A stretch of 64,000 nucleotides of DNA from Cryptomeria japonica. Lineage: Eukaryota; Streptophyta; Pinopsida; Cupressales; Cupressaceae. Both the position numbers and the translations under genes were made by a program. The stretch spans positions 769,509,336 through 769,573,335 of the forward strand of contig NC_081408.1 in NCBI RefSeq assembly GCF_030272615.1, in the 5' to 3' direction. Within the stretch, counting starts at the first letter, position 1. Each line of letters begins with the position of its first letter. Below, one piece after another: positions 1 to 12,259 of the stretch. The notes under the pieces are model-generated. The model was given only the letters and a program-made list of their open reading frames with translations, had not been told where the DNA came from and searched no databases.

Positions 1-231
1 CACTGGCAACTTCATTGAGGTATCAAGGTAGGTAGGAAATAGTCTCGCCGATGGTCGATGGCACCTCATTGGGTTATCAGAACAAGTGTAGCCGAAACAT
101 GAAATTTTCAAAAATGAAGACACAAACACTCCAAGCTCCAAACATACAACCTAATAGACTTGGATCAGTCCTTATGCCAAAATTACCAAAATTGTAAAAG
201 GGTATTTTCTCACCCTTAGGTGCTCCTGCAC
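1..231. other. Unassigned sequence at window edge
   Basis: No coding frame or repeat family is recognised here. Similarity to the Tat integrase of the complete element starts abruptly near position 232, so an insertion or deletion junction probably lies there. Confidence 0.4.
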
Positions 232-804
232 CACCAAGCTGAGGCATCCAATAAAACCATTATCAAGATACTCAAAAAGGTTGTCAATGACGTTGGCCAA
301 GATTGGAATGTGTAGTTAAATCCAACTTTGTGGGCCTATCACACTTCCATCCACACCCCTACTGGCACAACACCTTACTCTCTGGTGTATGGTGCGGAAG
401 CTATCTTACCTTTGGAGGTCAAGATTCCATCCCTGTGAGTCTCCTTACAACACCTAATAGATTATGAAGAATACAAAGTTTCTAGGTTGCATTAGCTTGA
501 GATGCTAGATGAAAGGTGTCAGACAACTTTGACACATTTGCAAGCATATCAAAACTGTCTCTGTTGCACCTATAACAAGAAAGTCAAAGGGTGACACTTC
601 GAAGTGGGAGACTTGGTCCTGAAAGCCAACCCTAAGAATTCACAATCTACTGAGATCATCAAAGGTAAGTTTGAACCTAATTGGGTTGGTCCTTTCATTG
701 TAACTACAACATATGGTTCAGGTGCTTATCAGCTTGCAACCCCAGAGGGAGAACCACTATTATATCCCATGAACAACATGCACCTCCAGAAGTATTATAC
801 ATAG
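232..804 (+). pseudogene. Ty3/gypsy Tat-lineage pol 3' fragment (integrase C-terminal part)
   Basis: This is the end of an integrase. The first readable part matches the GQAEASNK region of the complete Tat element (about 56463 onwards), including the glutamate of the catalytic triad. The intact tail from about 604 reads GDLVLKANP and ends in MHLQKYYT, as against MHLRRFYT in the complete copy. In-frame stops occur near 316 (Gln in the sibling) and near 437 (Arg in the sibling), both explicable as C-to-T changes. The upstream gag, protease and RT are missing or outside the window. The fragment is non-functional, and it shows that an older Tat insertion lies at the left edge. Confidence 0.8.
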
Positions 805-943
805 GTTTCCTTTAGTAGTTCTTCAATATGATCCTAAAAAAATAAAAATAAAAAGTGAAAAAGAAAAAAATATCGCCTTGGTGGTAAATAGGCGCCTTGT
901 GTGAAAGCAAATAAAATAAAATAAAGAAAATCATCCACCCTCT

Positions 944-1008
944 AGTGAAAACCTGGCAAACAGGCACTTTGGGCAAGTACCATGGTGAAAACTTGGAAAA
1001 CAGGCACC
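944..1008 (+). other. Two bulged-hairpin modules (AAAA bulge) in the Tat 3' region
   Basis: Module 1 (944-968) is AGTG-AAAA-CCTG-gcaaa-CAGG-CACT. Module 2 (984-1008) is GGTG-AAAA-CTTG-gaaaa-CAGG-CACC. Each has an outer 4-bp stem, a 5' AAAA bulge, an inner 4-bp stem and a 5-nt loop. A degenerate relative lies at 880-896. Three more modules follow pol in the complete Tat copy (57122-57268). Confidence 0.65.
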
Positions 1009-1296
1009 ACGTGTAGAAAGGTCATTTCTCCACTATCTATCATGATTCCCTCTGTACATAGCACAAAGTTTTATCATGCCCATCCATTTTGTTTTGACCC
1101 AGTGTCCTTCTCTAGGGTTGTGATTGGTTAGCATCAATGTCTTTTTTTGTCAATTGCTAATCTTTGTACAGATGTTTTCTAACCTGGTCATTGTACATAT
1201 TTTGGACTTCACTTGGGGGGAAAATCACTTGTCATGATCAATTGATAGAGTTATCATAGTGAACAGCTTGGAGGCTACGACATGTACATAACTTTT

Positions 1297-1500
1297 AAAG
1301 TCCTGAAAAAAATCTCTAAAAATCAAATAAAGTCCTGAAAAAAATCCCTAGAAATCAAATAAAGTCTTGAAAAAATCAATAAAAAAATCAAATAAAGTCC
1401 TGAGAAAATCAATTAAAAAATTGAAAAATGTCCTGAAATAATCCAAAAAAATTGCAAAATTGTCATGAAATAACACAAAAAATTGTAAAATGTACTAAAA
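1297..1500 (+). repeat. A-rich tandem repeat, period about 32-33 bp
   Basis: About five to six degenerate units start with aagtcctgaaaaaa and end near atcaaata. Each differs by substitutions and small indels. Confidence 0.7.
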
Positions 1501-2543
1501 AAGGCACAAAAAAATAAAACAATTAAAAAACTCTAATTTTTTTGAAAAACTTCAAAATCCAAAAACAATCATTTTCATTATGTCAATAAATTGGCTCTTT
1601 TGTACATAGACAGACACTTGAGTGGACGCTAGACAAAAAACACATAAAACATTGCACTTCACAAATCATGCATCAACAGATGAACTGTTCAACCAACCAA
1701 GAATTCAACATGATCAAAGTTGTCCTATCAATCAACAATATCAACATTATCTATCCTTTGTTAACATTATCATGGGTCTTATGTAGGGTGTAGTATACTC
1801 AAAACCAGACTATGTCTTGTCTTAGACGGGGTACTGCGTTCCCTGAAACCAGATAGTATGATCGTCCTTTCACTACAACATTATCATCTTTTTGAAATGA
1901 AGATCAAAATGTTTGTTTGACTTGCTTGGACTTATGAGTCTTATCTTTCATTGATTTATCTTTGATCATGTTCCTATGTCATTCAATGATGTCACTGAGT
2001 GATTTAGAGTGGTCAGGATGGTTCATGATCGTTTTTGTTTTTTTCTTTTCTGTTTGTGGAGTGTTTCATAAATTTCTAGGGCATGTATGCCATCGATTTC
2101 TGTGATAAGTACATTCACTTTGTGGACGCTGCATATACCTCGACCTTTGACACACGTATTGTCTTAGGTAGTTTTTGGCTCATTCCTTGTCTGCAATGTG
2201 TCTGTTTTACGGAAAGGGATTTCATTATTGCCCTGGCCTTCATTACCATGGTGCGCCACATCCGTTTTGCCATATTAAATAAAGGTTCTCACCTACTCTT
2301 TATGCATTTGTGAAAGAAAGATTTTTCTTCGCCACTAACTATTCTCCATCTAATTTCCTCTAACATTTCTTCTATCAGTCATTGCAGTCATCTTGGTCTA
2401 GTCTTGGTATTATTTTTGATAAATTGGCCTCTTTTCTGGATTTTTCCGACCAATTTCTCAAGGGGGCATCCATATATGTTGTCGCTTTTTGGGGCATATT
2501 TCTTGATTGTTCTTTAAAACAACGCTCATAATCGCATTGTCTC

Positions 2544-2557
2544 AAAGAGGGAAAAAA
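2544..2557 (+). promoter_or_regulatory. Polypurine tract of the left Tat copy
   Basis: The tract aaagagggaaaaaa lies immediately before the LTR start TGTAGG. The preceding gcattgtctc is shared with the complete Tat element at 61676-61688. It is expected to prime plus-strand DNA synthesis. Confidence 0.75.
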
Positions 2558-4071
2558 TGTAGGCATGTAAACATGGTCAACGCTTGCGGTGTCATACTTT
2601 AACATGTCTGCATGACCTTATTTTAGGGTTTTCACATCCTATTAACATTTCTTCTATGTCACACACTTGATCTTTATTATTTGTCGACATTTTGTCATTC
2701 TTCCATGTTTCTTGCATTTGTCGCATTTTCAATTAGGTCTTGTCAACATTATCATTATCAATTGTGATCTTTGATCATTATCAATATTATCATGTCAATT
2801 GGGCATCACCAACTCTTCTCAATGTCAAATTAGGGTTTTGTCTTGATCAATCATCAATTTATCAACCTCTTATCAATTTGCGACCGATTTGTCATTGGTC
2901 TTTGGTCATTCGACCTTCATCAAGTCGACCTTTATCAATCTTTGATCGATTTGTCATCGATAGCAATCAATCATAATTTCTCATCAATTTGGATCGATTA
3001 TTCATTGGTCCTCATCAATTGGCGTCTATCAATTTCATCCTTGTCAATATTGATCAATTTATCATTGCTCTTTATCAAGCAACATTGACACTTTATCAAT
3101 TATCCAATTTTCATCATTAAATCAGATCAAATCGACCCTATATCAATTATCTTTTGTCATGACCTAATTATCATCCTTGCATTTGCAATTCATCTCCTAG
3201 GGTTCTGTGATTTAATCATTTAATCCTATTTGTTATTTTCCCTCTAGGTTAAATAAATTTATTTATTTTATCCTAGGTCCGCTTGTCACAATTAAATATT
3301 TCATTTAATTGGCTAATTAAATCCTCTTTGTGAATTAATTAATGAATGAATATTTATTAATTAATTTCACCTAATCTTTCCTATTTTCATCACTTCTAAT
3401 TTACTAATTTCCTAATTCATCATTTCCACCTAATTTCCTAATTCATCATTTCTAATTTTTTCTAATTTCCTAATTCCCATTTTCCACCTAAATTCCTAAT
3501 TTTCTAAATTAATTTCCAACTAATTATCACTCTTTTAGTTGCCCCTATTTTTGTGCTTCATTTGTCATAGTTTGGAAGCATGTTTCCTCATTTGTCATGA
3601 TTCTTGATATAGCAACTTGTCATAACACTAGACTTGACAACTAGTTTTCTCATCTTGCATGGGAAAGTGTGTCATAGCATTTCTTTTTCAATATGATTTT
3701 CTCATTTTCGAATCAAGTTGCCTCTAATGTCAATTTCATGCTAATTTTGTCCTCTTTTTAATTTGTCTATAAATTGGATGGATTTCTCATTAGAATCAAC
3801 CACATTTTCAAGTATCCTCATGCTGTCGAAATCAATCTTGCTTCATGCTTTTGCACTTGTAGGTGAGATCCACACAAAACAAGCTATTTGGAGGAGAAAG
3901 AAAGCTAATGGAGGTCAATGAAGGAAACACCTTGCGATGGTTTGCGTATTTATTTTAGTGTTTTGCTTTCATTCTTTCATTGAATGTATTAGGATAAATT
4001 TTCATAGCTTGTTAGCTTTTGTGGTTGGCTAATGTTAGGCTTTGAATCATTTGTTCGAATTCCTACTTACA
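2558..4071 (+). repeat. 3' LTR of the left Tat copy
   Basis: It begins TGTAGGCATG right after a polypurine tract and probably ends ...CCTACTTACA. It contains TATA-like tctataaatt near 3768. The end resembles the end of the complete Tat LTR (ttgtggttgg, then a gttaggct-like word). The first 700 bp carry many TCAAT/ATCAATT words. The right boundary is inferred from the CA terminus and the end similarity; no paired LTR is in the window. Confidence 0.65.
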
Positions 4072-4490
4072 ATTTAATTGTATATATTTTTAAAACTATT
4101 TATATTTAAACAAAATTCACATCAGAATACATTAATATGTAAAATTGTGCCTTTCAAACATTGAAATTAACTTATGAAACATTACCTTTTTATCATATTT
4201 ACCATAAAATTGATAAATTATACTTTGAATAGATTAATAAGGCTTCATTGTATTTTTTAGATTTTTTCTATATTCTTTTAATCATTGATAACTTAATCAT
4301 TTGAATGTATTTATATATATTAGTTTTAGATATTTTAATTATATATTTTTTATAGATATATAGATTTCAATAGGGTTTACATTGTAATATATCGATATGT
4401 AAAATTGTCCCTTTCAAAGATATAAATTAACTTATCAAACAATTTTTTTTTTTATATTTATAGTAAAATTGACCTAAAACATATATATAC
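4072..4490. other. AT-rich spacer with a degenerate direct duplication
   Basis: Two segments of about 100 bp (roughly 4120-4210 and 4375-4480) share words such as atatgtaaaattgt, ccctttcaaa and aaattaactta. There is no coding capacity. The spacer lies between two copies of the same LTR. Confidence 0.5.
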
Positions 4491-5245
4491 TGTAGGCATC
4501 TAAAAATGGTTAATGCTTGCAGCGTTGTACTTTAACATGTCCACGTGACCTTATTTTACAGTTTTTGCATCTTATTAACACTTTGTCTATGTCACACACT
4601 TGATCTTTATCATTTGTCGACATCCTGTCATTGTTCTGCATTTCTTCCCTCTTCGATTGCGTTTCTTGCAATTTTCAATTAGGTCTTGTCAACATCATCT
4701 TCAACTTGCAATCTTTGGTCGTAATCATCTTACCATGTCAATTGGACATCGTCAATCCTAATTGATGTCGAATTAGGATTTTGTCCTCGATCTTTATCAT
4801 TTTCAATCATCTTTGATCAATTATCATCATTTTCGATCCTTTTGGATCCCTTGTCAATTGTCAATTGTCAATCCCTTATAAATTTTGCGACGAGTTTGTC
4901 ATTCGTCTTTTGTCATTCGACCTTCATCAAGTTGACCTTTTATCAATCTTTGATTGATTTGTCATCAGTCTTATTCAATCATAGTTTTTCGTCAATTTTG
5001 GATCAATTAGTCATTGATCCTTATCAATTATCCTCTATCAATTTGATTCCCCCTATCAATTGTTGATCAATTTGTCATTGATCTTTGTCAATCAATATCG
5101 ACTCTTTATCAATCATCAAGTCTTCATCATTTAACCATGATCGACCCTATATCAATTGCTTTAGTCTTGCCATGACCTAATTGATATCCTTTCATTTCTA
5201 ATCTATCTCCTAGGGTTTTGTGATTTAATCATTTAATCTTAATTA
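4491..5245 (+). repeat. Second, truncated copy of the left Tat LTR
   Basis: It starts exactly at an LTR-type terminus, TGTAGGCATC, and runs parallel to 2558-3230 with similar words in order: actttaacatgtc, cacacttgatctttat, caattaggtcttgtcaac, ctagggtt, tgatttaatcatttaat. Similarity stops near 5245, so only the first half is kept. It could be the remains of a second insertion or of a tandem duplication. Confidence 0.7.
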
Positions 5246-7890
5246 ACATGACCATAGGGTTTGACCCCACCAGTTCAATGGTCAAGGTCACCCTTGAGTC
5301 CCTTCTCTGGTTTTGGGATTGGATTGAGTAAAAACAAAAAAAATTCTGATAAAGTTCTTAGTTTGTGTCATAATTGACAGGACAAAGGTACCTCCAGATA
5401 ATAGACCATCACTTTGTCTTTGTGTTGGGTAGTTGTTTTGTGTCGAATTTTTGCTATGTTTTGATGGAGGGTCTTTTTGCTGGTTGCACATACATCATGT
5501 ACTCTTGTGTTCTAGATGTCACTTTATGATTATGTAATAATACGAAGGTATCCCACTTTTATTAATGAAAACAAATACTAAAATAATAGACCTTGCCATT
5601 TACAAAAATGTTTATCACGAGCACCTTGTTTTTTTAAAGCTAAGCCCTTAGTTGAATGGATTTGAAAATGCCTGAATGGAAAAGAATTCGGCCAAAACGC
5701 AAAATGCGTCAACACCGAAAATGTAGCAACAAAAAAATTCGGTGAAAATGCAAACCAATTGAATAAAGTACGTTTATAATGTTTGGGAATCTCTAAAATA
5801 AATTTTTCGCCTGCATAATGCAAACGCGATGAATAAAGTACGTTTATAACGTTTTTATTGTTTTGACCTATTGAACAAAACTATATAGATCTATTTTTGT
5901 ATGGTGCAGCAATTTTTTTAATTTTTTTAATTTATAGTATATTAAATTTAGGTTTGAGCTTGGTAGAAACTCAAGTCATTGTGGTCAAATAATTTTTTTT
6001 GAAGTTTTTTAATGTTCTATATTAAAATTTAAGTTTAATCTTTAAATTTTATTTTATATTTAAAAATAATATTTATATAATTAGTATTATAATTAATTAA
6101 TTATTTATAAAATTCTTGAATAAAATAAGTTAAAATTATTTTTATTATTATAATTATTTTTAATTAAATAAATTTTATAATAATTTTTAAATAATATCAT
6201 ATTTAAAAATTGAATCTAAGGTTAAGTTTAATTATATTATCAAATAAAATTAATGAAAAGTTATAATTAATATTATGTAAATATAATTAAAATAATTATA
6301 TAAGCTTAAAATATTAGTTATTAATAATTATATTTAAGGTTTTTGTATTTTATTAAAAAAATGTTATTTATAGATTAAATAATAATTATAATTTTTTAAT
6401 TAGATTAGAAAAATAGTACTAATTAATTAGAACATGTTTAATTAACTTAGTTTAGAAATATAATTACAATTAAAATTATATCTATTATTTTAATTATATA
6501 ATTGTTTAATTTTAAGGTTTTAGAATATATAAAATATTTTTCTAAGTTACCAATTATTATATAATAATCTAGAATAATTATAAAATATCTATAAATATTT
6601 TAATTAATTATACTGTAATTTTAATATTAATAAATACTTAATTTAAATTCTATAATTATTCCAAATGTTTTAATTAAATAATTCTTCATGTACAATAAAA
6701 AATTATAATTAATAATTTCGAGATTATAAAACTTTGTAAATAACAATCACCAAGCTCTTTAACTTTAACTTATTCATGATTACAAATTTTACATATACAC
6801 AAATTTCAACACAATTTCTACATATAATGTTCTTATAATTTCTACATTTTATAAATTATTAATTTTCTTCAAAATGATATTATAGATATATTTCTTATTA
6901 TTTATTATATAATTTATGATATATTATGTTTATGTTCAATCAATACTAATAAAATAAATATAGTTCAAATATATTTAATAATAAATTTGATATAATTATA
7001 AATAGTAAATATTAAGAATACTATATATAATATATAATATATTTATTATTTTAATTAGTATTAGATGTGAAAATTATACTATATATTAAGTTATATTTAT
7101 ATTTAATAATATATATTATATATAACATAATCTTCATTGAAATATTAATTCTATAGGTAAGAAACAAATAAATATTAAACATATGTAACATATCTACTAT
7201 AAATAAACTATAATGTCCAATTAAAAAAAATTCATGTATTAAAATTTTAATTTATTTTCAATTTTACAAAATTTTATGAAAAGAAGTTGCATGTAAATCA
7301 TCCCCTTAAATATTAAAAAATGAATGAGCAACGATATCTCTTTCCATCATGCTTTTATTGATGTCAATCATGTTTCTATTTATTTTGATGGATGAAAATG
7401 AATAAACCTATCAAAGGAAAAAAATGCTTAAATTGTCATCTATTAAAAAGATCAAGAATAAAGAACAACTAACTCTCTCTCTCTCTCTTTTATTTAGAGA
7501 ACTTTTTGTTATGTTTGAAAGGATGCATAATTGATTTGAAGCTATAATTTTTTCATTAATATCTTTGTTGCACAAACATCATGATTTGCCAAATGACCTA
7601 CCACTTGACCTCATATGCAACACATATAATTATAACTAATAAACAAACCACATTAGACATAGATGTCTACAAATACACTATTCACAAAATTATATGTCTC
7701 ATATCCATCCCCTATTATTCCTCCATACACTTTCTTGCTGTGTTCAAAATCAGTCAAGTTGGAACTTGTAGGAAGAACACTCACAAGGTAAATGAGTTTA
7801 GCTTCAAACCACTTGACTTCATTTGTTGAAAAAGCTTCAGAAACTTAAAATTTTCCATTTTGTACATATCCACCAATCATTGCATTCCAC
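5246..7890. other. Very AT-rich intergenic DNA, no gene seen
   Basis: 5690-5860 holds a direct repeat: gaataaagtacgtttataa occurs twice, about 65 bp apart, each time preceded by an aatgcaaac word. From 5930 to 7300 almost every base is A or T, consisting of short repeated words. A (CT)n run lies near 7471-7488. Open frames here are short and have no recognisable domain. Confidence 0.6.
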
Positions 7891-10797
7891 TGTCACAACC
7901 CTCCTTTATCACTTTTTGATTCGATACAATTCTATTATATTTTTGGTTGAGCTATTGAAAATAATTGAATGAATATTATAAAAGAATAAATAATGGACCC
8001 ACATACACACTTGGAGAAGATAATTCAAAAGGCATTATTTATTTTTATTTTTATTTTCCCATTCCCAATTATGACACGTGTTGTAGGAGGAATCAGAAGC
8101 TTCTAGAGGAATTTTCAATACCTTGCATGTAACTCCCCCACTAGGATTTTAATTAATTTTGCATGAGTCCAATATTGGAAAAGAATCTCATTCTTAATTA
8201 ATTTCTCTAGATAGTGGAATTAAGGGATTCTTCCTATATATTGTATGCAAGTTTTCAAAAGAGGGGGTTGATTATGTTTTGAAGAAAATTTCCCAAGATT
8301 TTAGTAGTAGGATCTTCTTCGGTAGTCTCATTTTCGTTGTAGGATTGTTAAGTTGTTCTTGAAGACTTCTCTCAAGTTGCAAGGAAGGATCTAGAAAGGA
8401 TAGCTAGAGGAGGATTGGAGAGGATTCAACATCGAGCTTCGATAAGCCAGGTTCTCTTCTTTTGTCATCTCTCATTTACATATGAGAAATTTGTATTATC
8501 AAAAAAATATAGCTTCTAGATCTTCCTTCATATAAAAAGAAAAAATTATTAGATTGTAAATCTTTTCTTCTTATTTAGGGAGAAATATTGATAAAAGTAC
8601 TTTTCATATAATGCATGTAAAAGATAGCTTTATTATTTATTTAATTTTCTTTAGAAAAAAAAAAATATATATCAGATCTTGCTTTTGCTTTTTCAAATTT
8701 TTTTTTTAGATATGTGCAAAAATCGTATTTCCCCTTATTTAAATTTCTTTTTCTGAGATTAAACTCTTCTCTGTGTGATTAAATGACAATCACTTGTGTA
8801 TGAATCTTGTTCCTTATTATTCTTCTCTTAAATTCATTATTCTCGCTCTGGGAATGGAAATCTGAATGTAAATCTTATTCTTTAATTAAATCTTACTTCC
8901 CTGTGAATAATCTTACCTCTGTGTGAATACAAGTTTGATCATCTGTATATGAAGCTATATAAATATTTTTCCTATGAGTATAAACCCATTTCTCTCTCTG
9001 AATGTAGATTTGATCATAAATCTTAATTCCTTAATTTAATTCATTCTCCTCTAAGAGTAGTCTTACTTCTTTGTGAACAAAAAACATCTGGAAATGAAGT
9101 ATAAACTTTACTGTATTCATTATTCTTTGTGGGAATAAAGTATAAATCTCTCTCTGTGAATATTAGTTCCTAAAAATCTTCTTTTGAAAGCTTTGTTTAT
9201 CTTAGCATAATCATCTACTTTTTTTAGTTATCTGTACAATGCTAAAACAAATTTATTTCTCTGTGTTATTCTAATTCTCATTTTTTTTACATTAACATTT
9301 CTCTTATACATATATATTTTTTTATATATATTTCTCTCTTATGCTATTAAATAAACTGGAATGAAAAAAAAAATGGTCTGCAATACGTCTAGATTCCAAT
9401 ACGTTTAATTATTAATATACAAGTTTCATAATTGTCATTATTATGTAAGTTGTATTTCAAGTTTTGAATATTAAATAATTTAGTTATGGTTTTTATTCCA
9501 CGTGGTTCATCAAGTAGTTGTTTCAATTAAATAAGCTTTGCAATGTCTAATTATACACGTTCAATTCATAATTGTTTTCAAGCATGATGTTTTTCATAGC
9601 TTCTTAGTTAGAAAACTAAATAAAGGAAGTCAGAAAACCAAAACCTAGCAGCGTTCGATATATACAGTGCCTCTGGGTCACACTTATGGGTAATACCGTC
9701 GTGTTGAATTACTGCACTTAATGCCTAATAAAGCTACATCAACGACGTCTGTGGCATCATCCCTATACATCATCGAGGAGTAATAAGGGATACTTGGAAG
9801 TTAAAATCCAAGGGGTGGGTAATCCCCCCTGGATCGATGATCTAATAAGATAATCCTTAAATGATTTTACATCCGCTGAGTTAAACCATAGTAAACCCCC
9901 TTAAGGTTGATTGAGTGAAATGATTTTATGAAATTGATTTATTCTTGAAGAGTTGTTGAAGATTGACAATTTGGTCAAGGGTGACGCTTATGATAGGTAT
10001 TAGGATCTAGTTGTTTTAGGCGACAAGCAATAGGCCATCTTGAGCCTTTGCTTAAGTGCTACCACCGTGGGTAGCAACCGCAGAGAAACTGTCTGGGACA
10101 TTGACCCTAGAAAGGGTTGCATACCCACTAATCAGTTTACATCAAACCATAGAGTAGAAAATAGAACTACATACTTTACGCCTTGATCCCGTGTCGAAAC
10201 TGGTATGTAGGCAGTCTTGGGATGGAGTTGTCCCTAGTACTCAGGCGTTCATGGATGGGATCTAGGTTTGGTAAGAAGGATTGAGTAGAATCCTAATTTG
10301 AAAGATAAGTATAATAAAAAGGAAAAAGTAATTCAATGCATACTCGGAAGGAATCCCGTATGGATTCGCTTGACTTCCCGAGGCTTTAAGCCAAACTTCG
10401 AGGCAGAATTCAAGCTTGTATTATGTTATTTTAATATTTCCTAAGGACGGTGACCTCGGTGTACTCCTATTAGAAGAGTGTAGTACTTAGTGAGTGACTC
10501 AGGACCCAAATGGTTCCGATGAGTCTAAGTCTCTGGCCAGAGCACCTCCTATACAAATTGGATAGATGCCTACCCCATATGGGTAGATGCCTATCCCGTA
10601 TTGGATAGATAAAATACCCTGCTCCATATGGACAAATACCTAACCTGTAGGGTTAGATGCTCATCCCGGATGGATGAATGCCTAATCCTAATGGATGGAT
10701 GCCCAGAGTATGCGATTGAATCAAACACAAATGATTAAATTAAACAAAAAAAAAGAATGGTCAAATTGTTTTGGGTTAAACAAGGTGGGTTATTACA
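7891..10797 (+). repeat. LTR1 of the tandem chromovirus (5' LTR, internally deleted)
   Basis: It begins TGTCACAACC and ends GTTATTACA, followed by a primer binding site. It parallels LTR2 throughout, but about 750 bp (38265-39045 in LTR2) are missing at about 9374-9400. About 25 bp of unrelated filler (starting tggtctgcaatacg) replace them, so this is a deletion with filler DNA. The lost block contains the GC-rich segment with a TTTAAAA box, so LTR1 has probably lost promoter sequence. A covarying hairpin array lies near the 3' end. Confidence 0.85.
10549..10699 (+). repeat. 21-bp-period hairpin array near the end of LTR1
   Basis: Homologous to 40192-40339 in LTR2. Units such as CTACCC-catat-GGGTAG, CTATCC-cgtatt-GGATAG and CTAACC-tgtag-GGTTAG are separated by ATGC. 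The first unit is damaged here (CTATAC instead of CTATCC). Confidence 0.7.
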
Positions 10798-10799
10798 TG

Positions 10800-10817
10800 T
10801 GGTATTAGAGCAAAGGT
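10800..10817 (+). promoter_or_regulatory. Primer binding site (initiator tRNA-Met type), internal 1
   Basis: tggtattagagcaaaggt starts two bases after the LTR. It matches the common plant retroelement site TGGTATCAGAGC with one C-to-T change. Confidence 0.8.
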
Positions 10818-10946
10818 TCAAATCTAGGCCTCGTGCTCACTTCAAGTTAAACAACTAAGGGAATGTTTTGCAATGGTAGAGATTAAATTATAAAATCTTA
10901 AATCAAGAACTAACTACATAATTTAATTTTTAGGTAAAACCCTAGA

Positions 10947-12258
10947 ATGGCGAGAGGAAGAGGGAGAGGAAGAGGAAGAGGAAGGGATAATGGAAGATGT
11001 ACTACCACTAGGAGACAAAGGGAAGCTAACCATGAGGAAAATCATGAGGAAAATCAAGAAGAAAACCACGAAGAAAACCATGAGGAAGACCATGAAGGGG
11101 ATCAACATAACCCAGGGAATAATGAAGATGGGGTCGAGGCTATAATCAACCTTCTAACCAAACAAAGGGATAAAATCAACTTCCTAGAGAAATCAATGTA
11201 AGACCTTAGGGCAAGGTAGAATGACATTGAAAATCGAAATGGAACTGAAAATGGAAACCCTGGTAGCAATCAAGTGAATATGATGGATAATAGAAAAGAA
11301 AATAACATATTGGAACTCTCCAAGGATTTTTAAAAACTCACCCCTCCTAAGTTCGATGGGAGAAAAATTGGTGAAGGAGCTGAGAATTGGTTAAATGAAA
11401 TGGAAAAGTATTTTGAACTAAGAGATTTTAGCGAAACAACCAAGGCCTTATGGGGTTCCTATAAACTCACAGGGGAGGCAGCTAGTTGGTGGACCAACAC
11501 CAAGGAGCAAAATGGGTATAGCAGGGATATGATCACATGAGATCAATTTGTTCACCACTTTCGAAAAAGGTGGCTCCCTCAATTGTTCTTTGATGAGAAG
11601 GTGACAAAATTCCATAATCTACGTCAAGGACCCCTATCAGTCCAACAATATTGGGATAAGTTCATCAAATTGCTTAAGTACGTACCAATGTACCGAGAAG
11701 ATGAAGAAGGCGAACGAGGAAGTTCATTTTGGGACTAAATACCAACATAGGGGCAGAGGTTGACATGCATGGACCCAAAAACATGAATGAAGTACTTGAA
11801 AAGTCCTTAAGGAAAGAAAGGAAGATTCAAACCCTAGCAGGGCAGAACTATAATGGGAACCACTCTTTTAAAAGGAAGTAAGAATTCAAGGGGAACACTA
11901 ACTTCAACAAAGGTCAAAGGAATAATTCTTCCAAAAGAAGGCCACCCCCTAATCAATATCAGAGGAATGGAAATAATAATAATACTAGGGGCAGTAATAA
12001 CAGAGGTAACTATAATAGGAATGACCAGCAAAACAAGATAACTTATCCACCCAGGGCCAATGAAACAAGGAATGATCCCCCTAGGAATCAAGGTAGGAGG
12101 GGTCCTCCAAGTGGATGCTTTATGTGTGGGGGAAACCATTTTTCTATAGAATGTCCCAGGATGCAAGGTCAGATTAGGGCCAATCAACCACAAGAAGGGC
12201 CCCAACAAAGGATTCATGCAGCAGTTAGGAACCGAAGAGAAAGATTCTAGAATGTTCC
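10947..12258 (+). pseudogene. Chromovirus gag, copy 1 (broken)
   Basis: This is the capsid/nucleocapsid polyprotein of a Ty3/gypsy element. The start follows aaaccctagaATG. The N-terminus is an Arg-Gly tract (about residues 2-15), followed by repeated (N/D)HEEN words (about residues 28-52). The capsid core around 11340-11560 reads PPKFDG..., then WLNEMEKYFE and WWTNTKEQNG. A CCHC knuckle near 12115-12155 reads CFMCGGNHFSIEC. In-frame stops occur at 11199-11201 and later, and there are frame changes. The sibling at 40589 keeps Gln (CAG) at the first stop. It cannot make full-length Gag. Confidence 0.8.
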
Positions 12259-12259
12259 T

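Larger units (their letters stand above)
805..2543 (+). other. 3' untranslated internal region of the left Tat copy
   Basis: This is non-coding DNA between the pol stop and the polypurine tract. It holds bulged-hairpin modules (944-1008), an A-rich tandem repeat (1297-1500) and a purine tract, agggggcat, at about 2461. That tract lies about 100 bp before the LTR, as in the complete Tat copy (61601). It lacks the antisense PMD gene, so the pol-to-LTR distance is about 1.75 kb here against 4.7 kb in the complete element. Confidence 0.6.

Noticed and set aside
2083-2313. 76-codon plus-strand open frame before the left Tat LTR
   Set aside because: No family resemblance, short, and located in the 3' untranslated region of an old element.
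11834-12217. 127-codon minus-strand hydrophobic open frame
   Set aside because: It lies opposite the Asn/Gly/Arg-rich nucleocapsid region of gag; the same shadow occurs in the sibling at 41475-41732.
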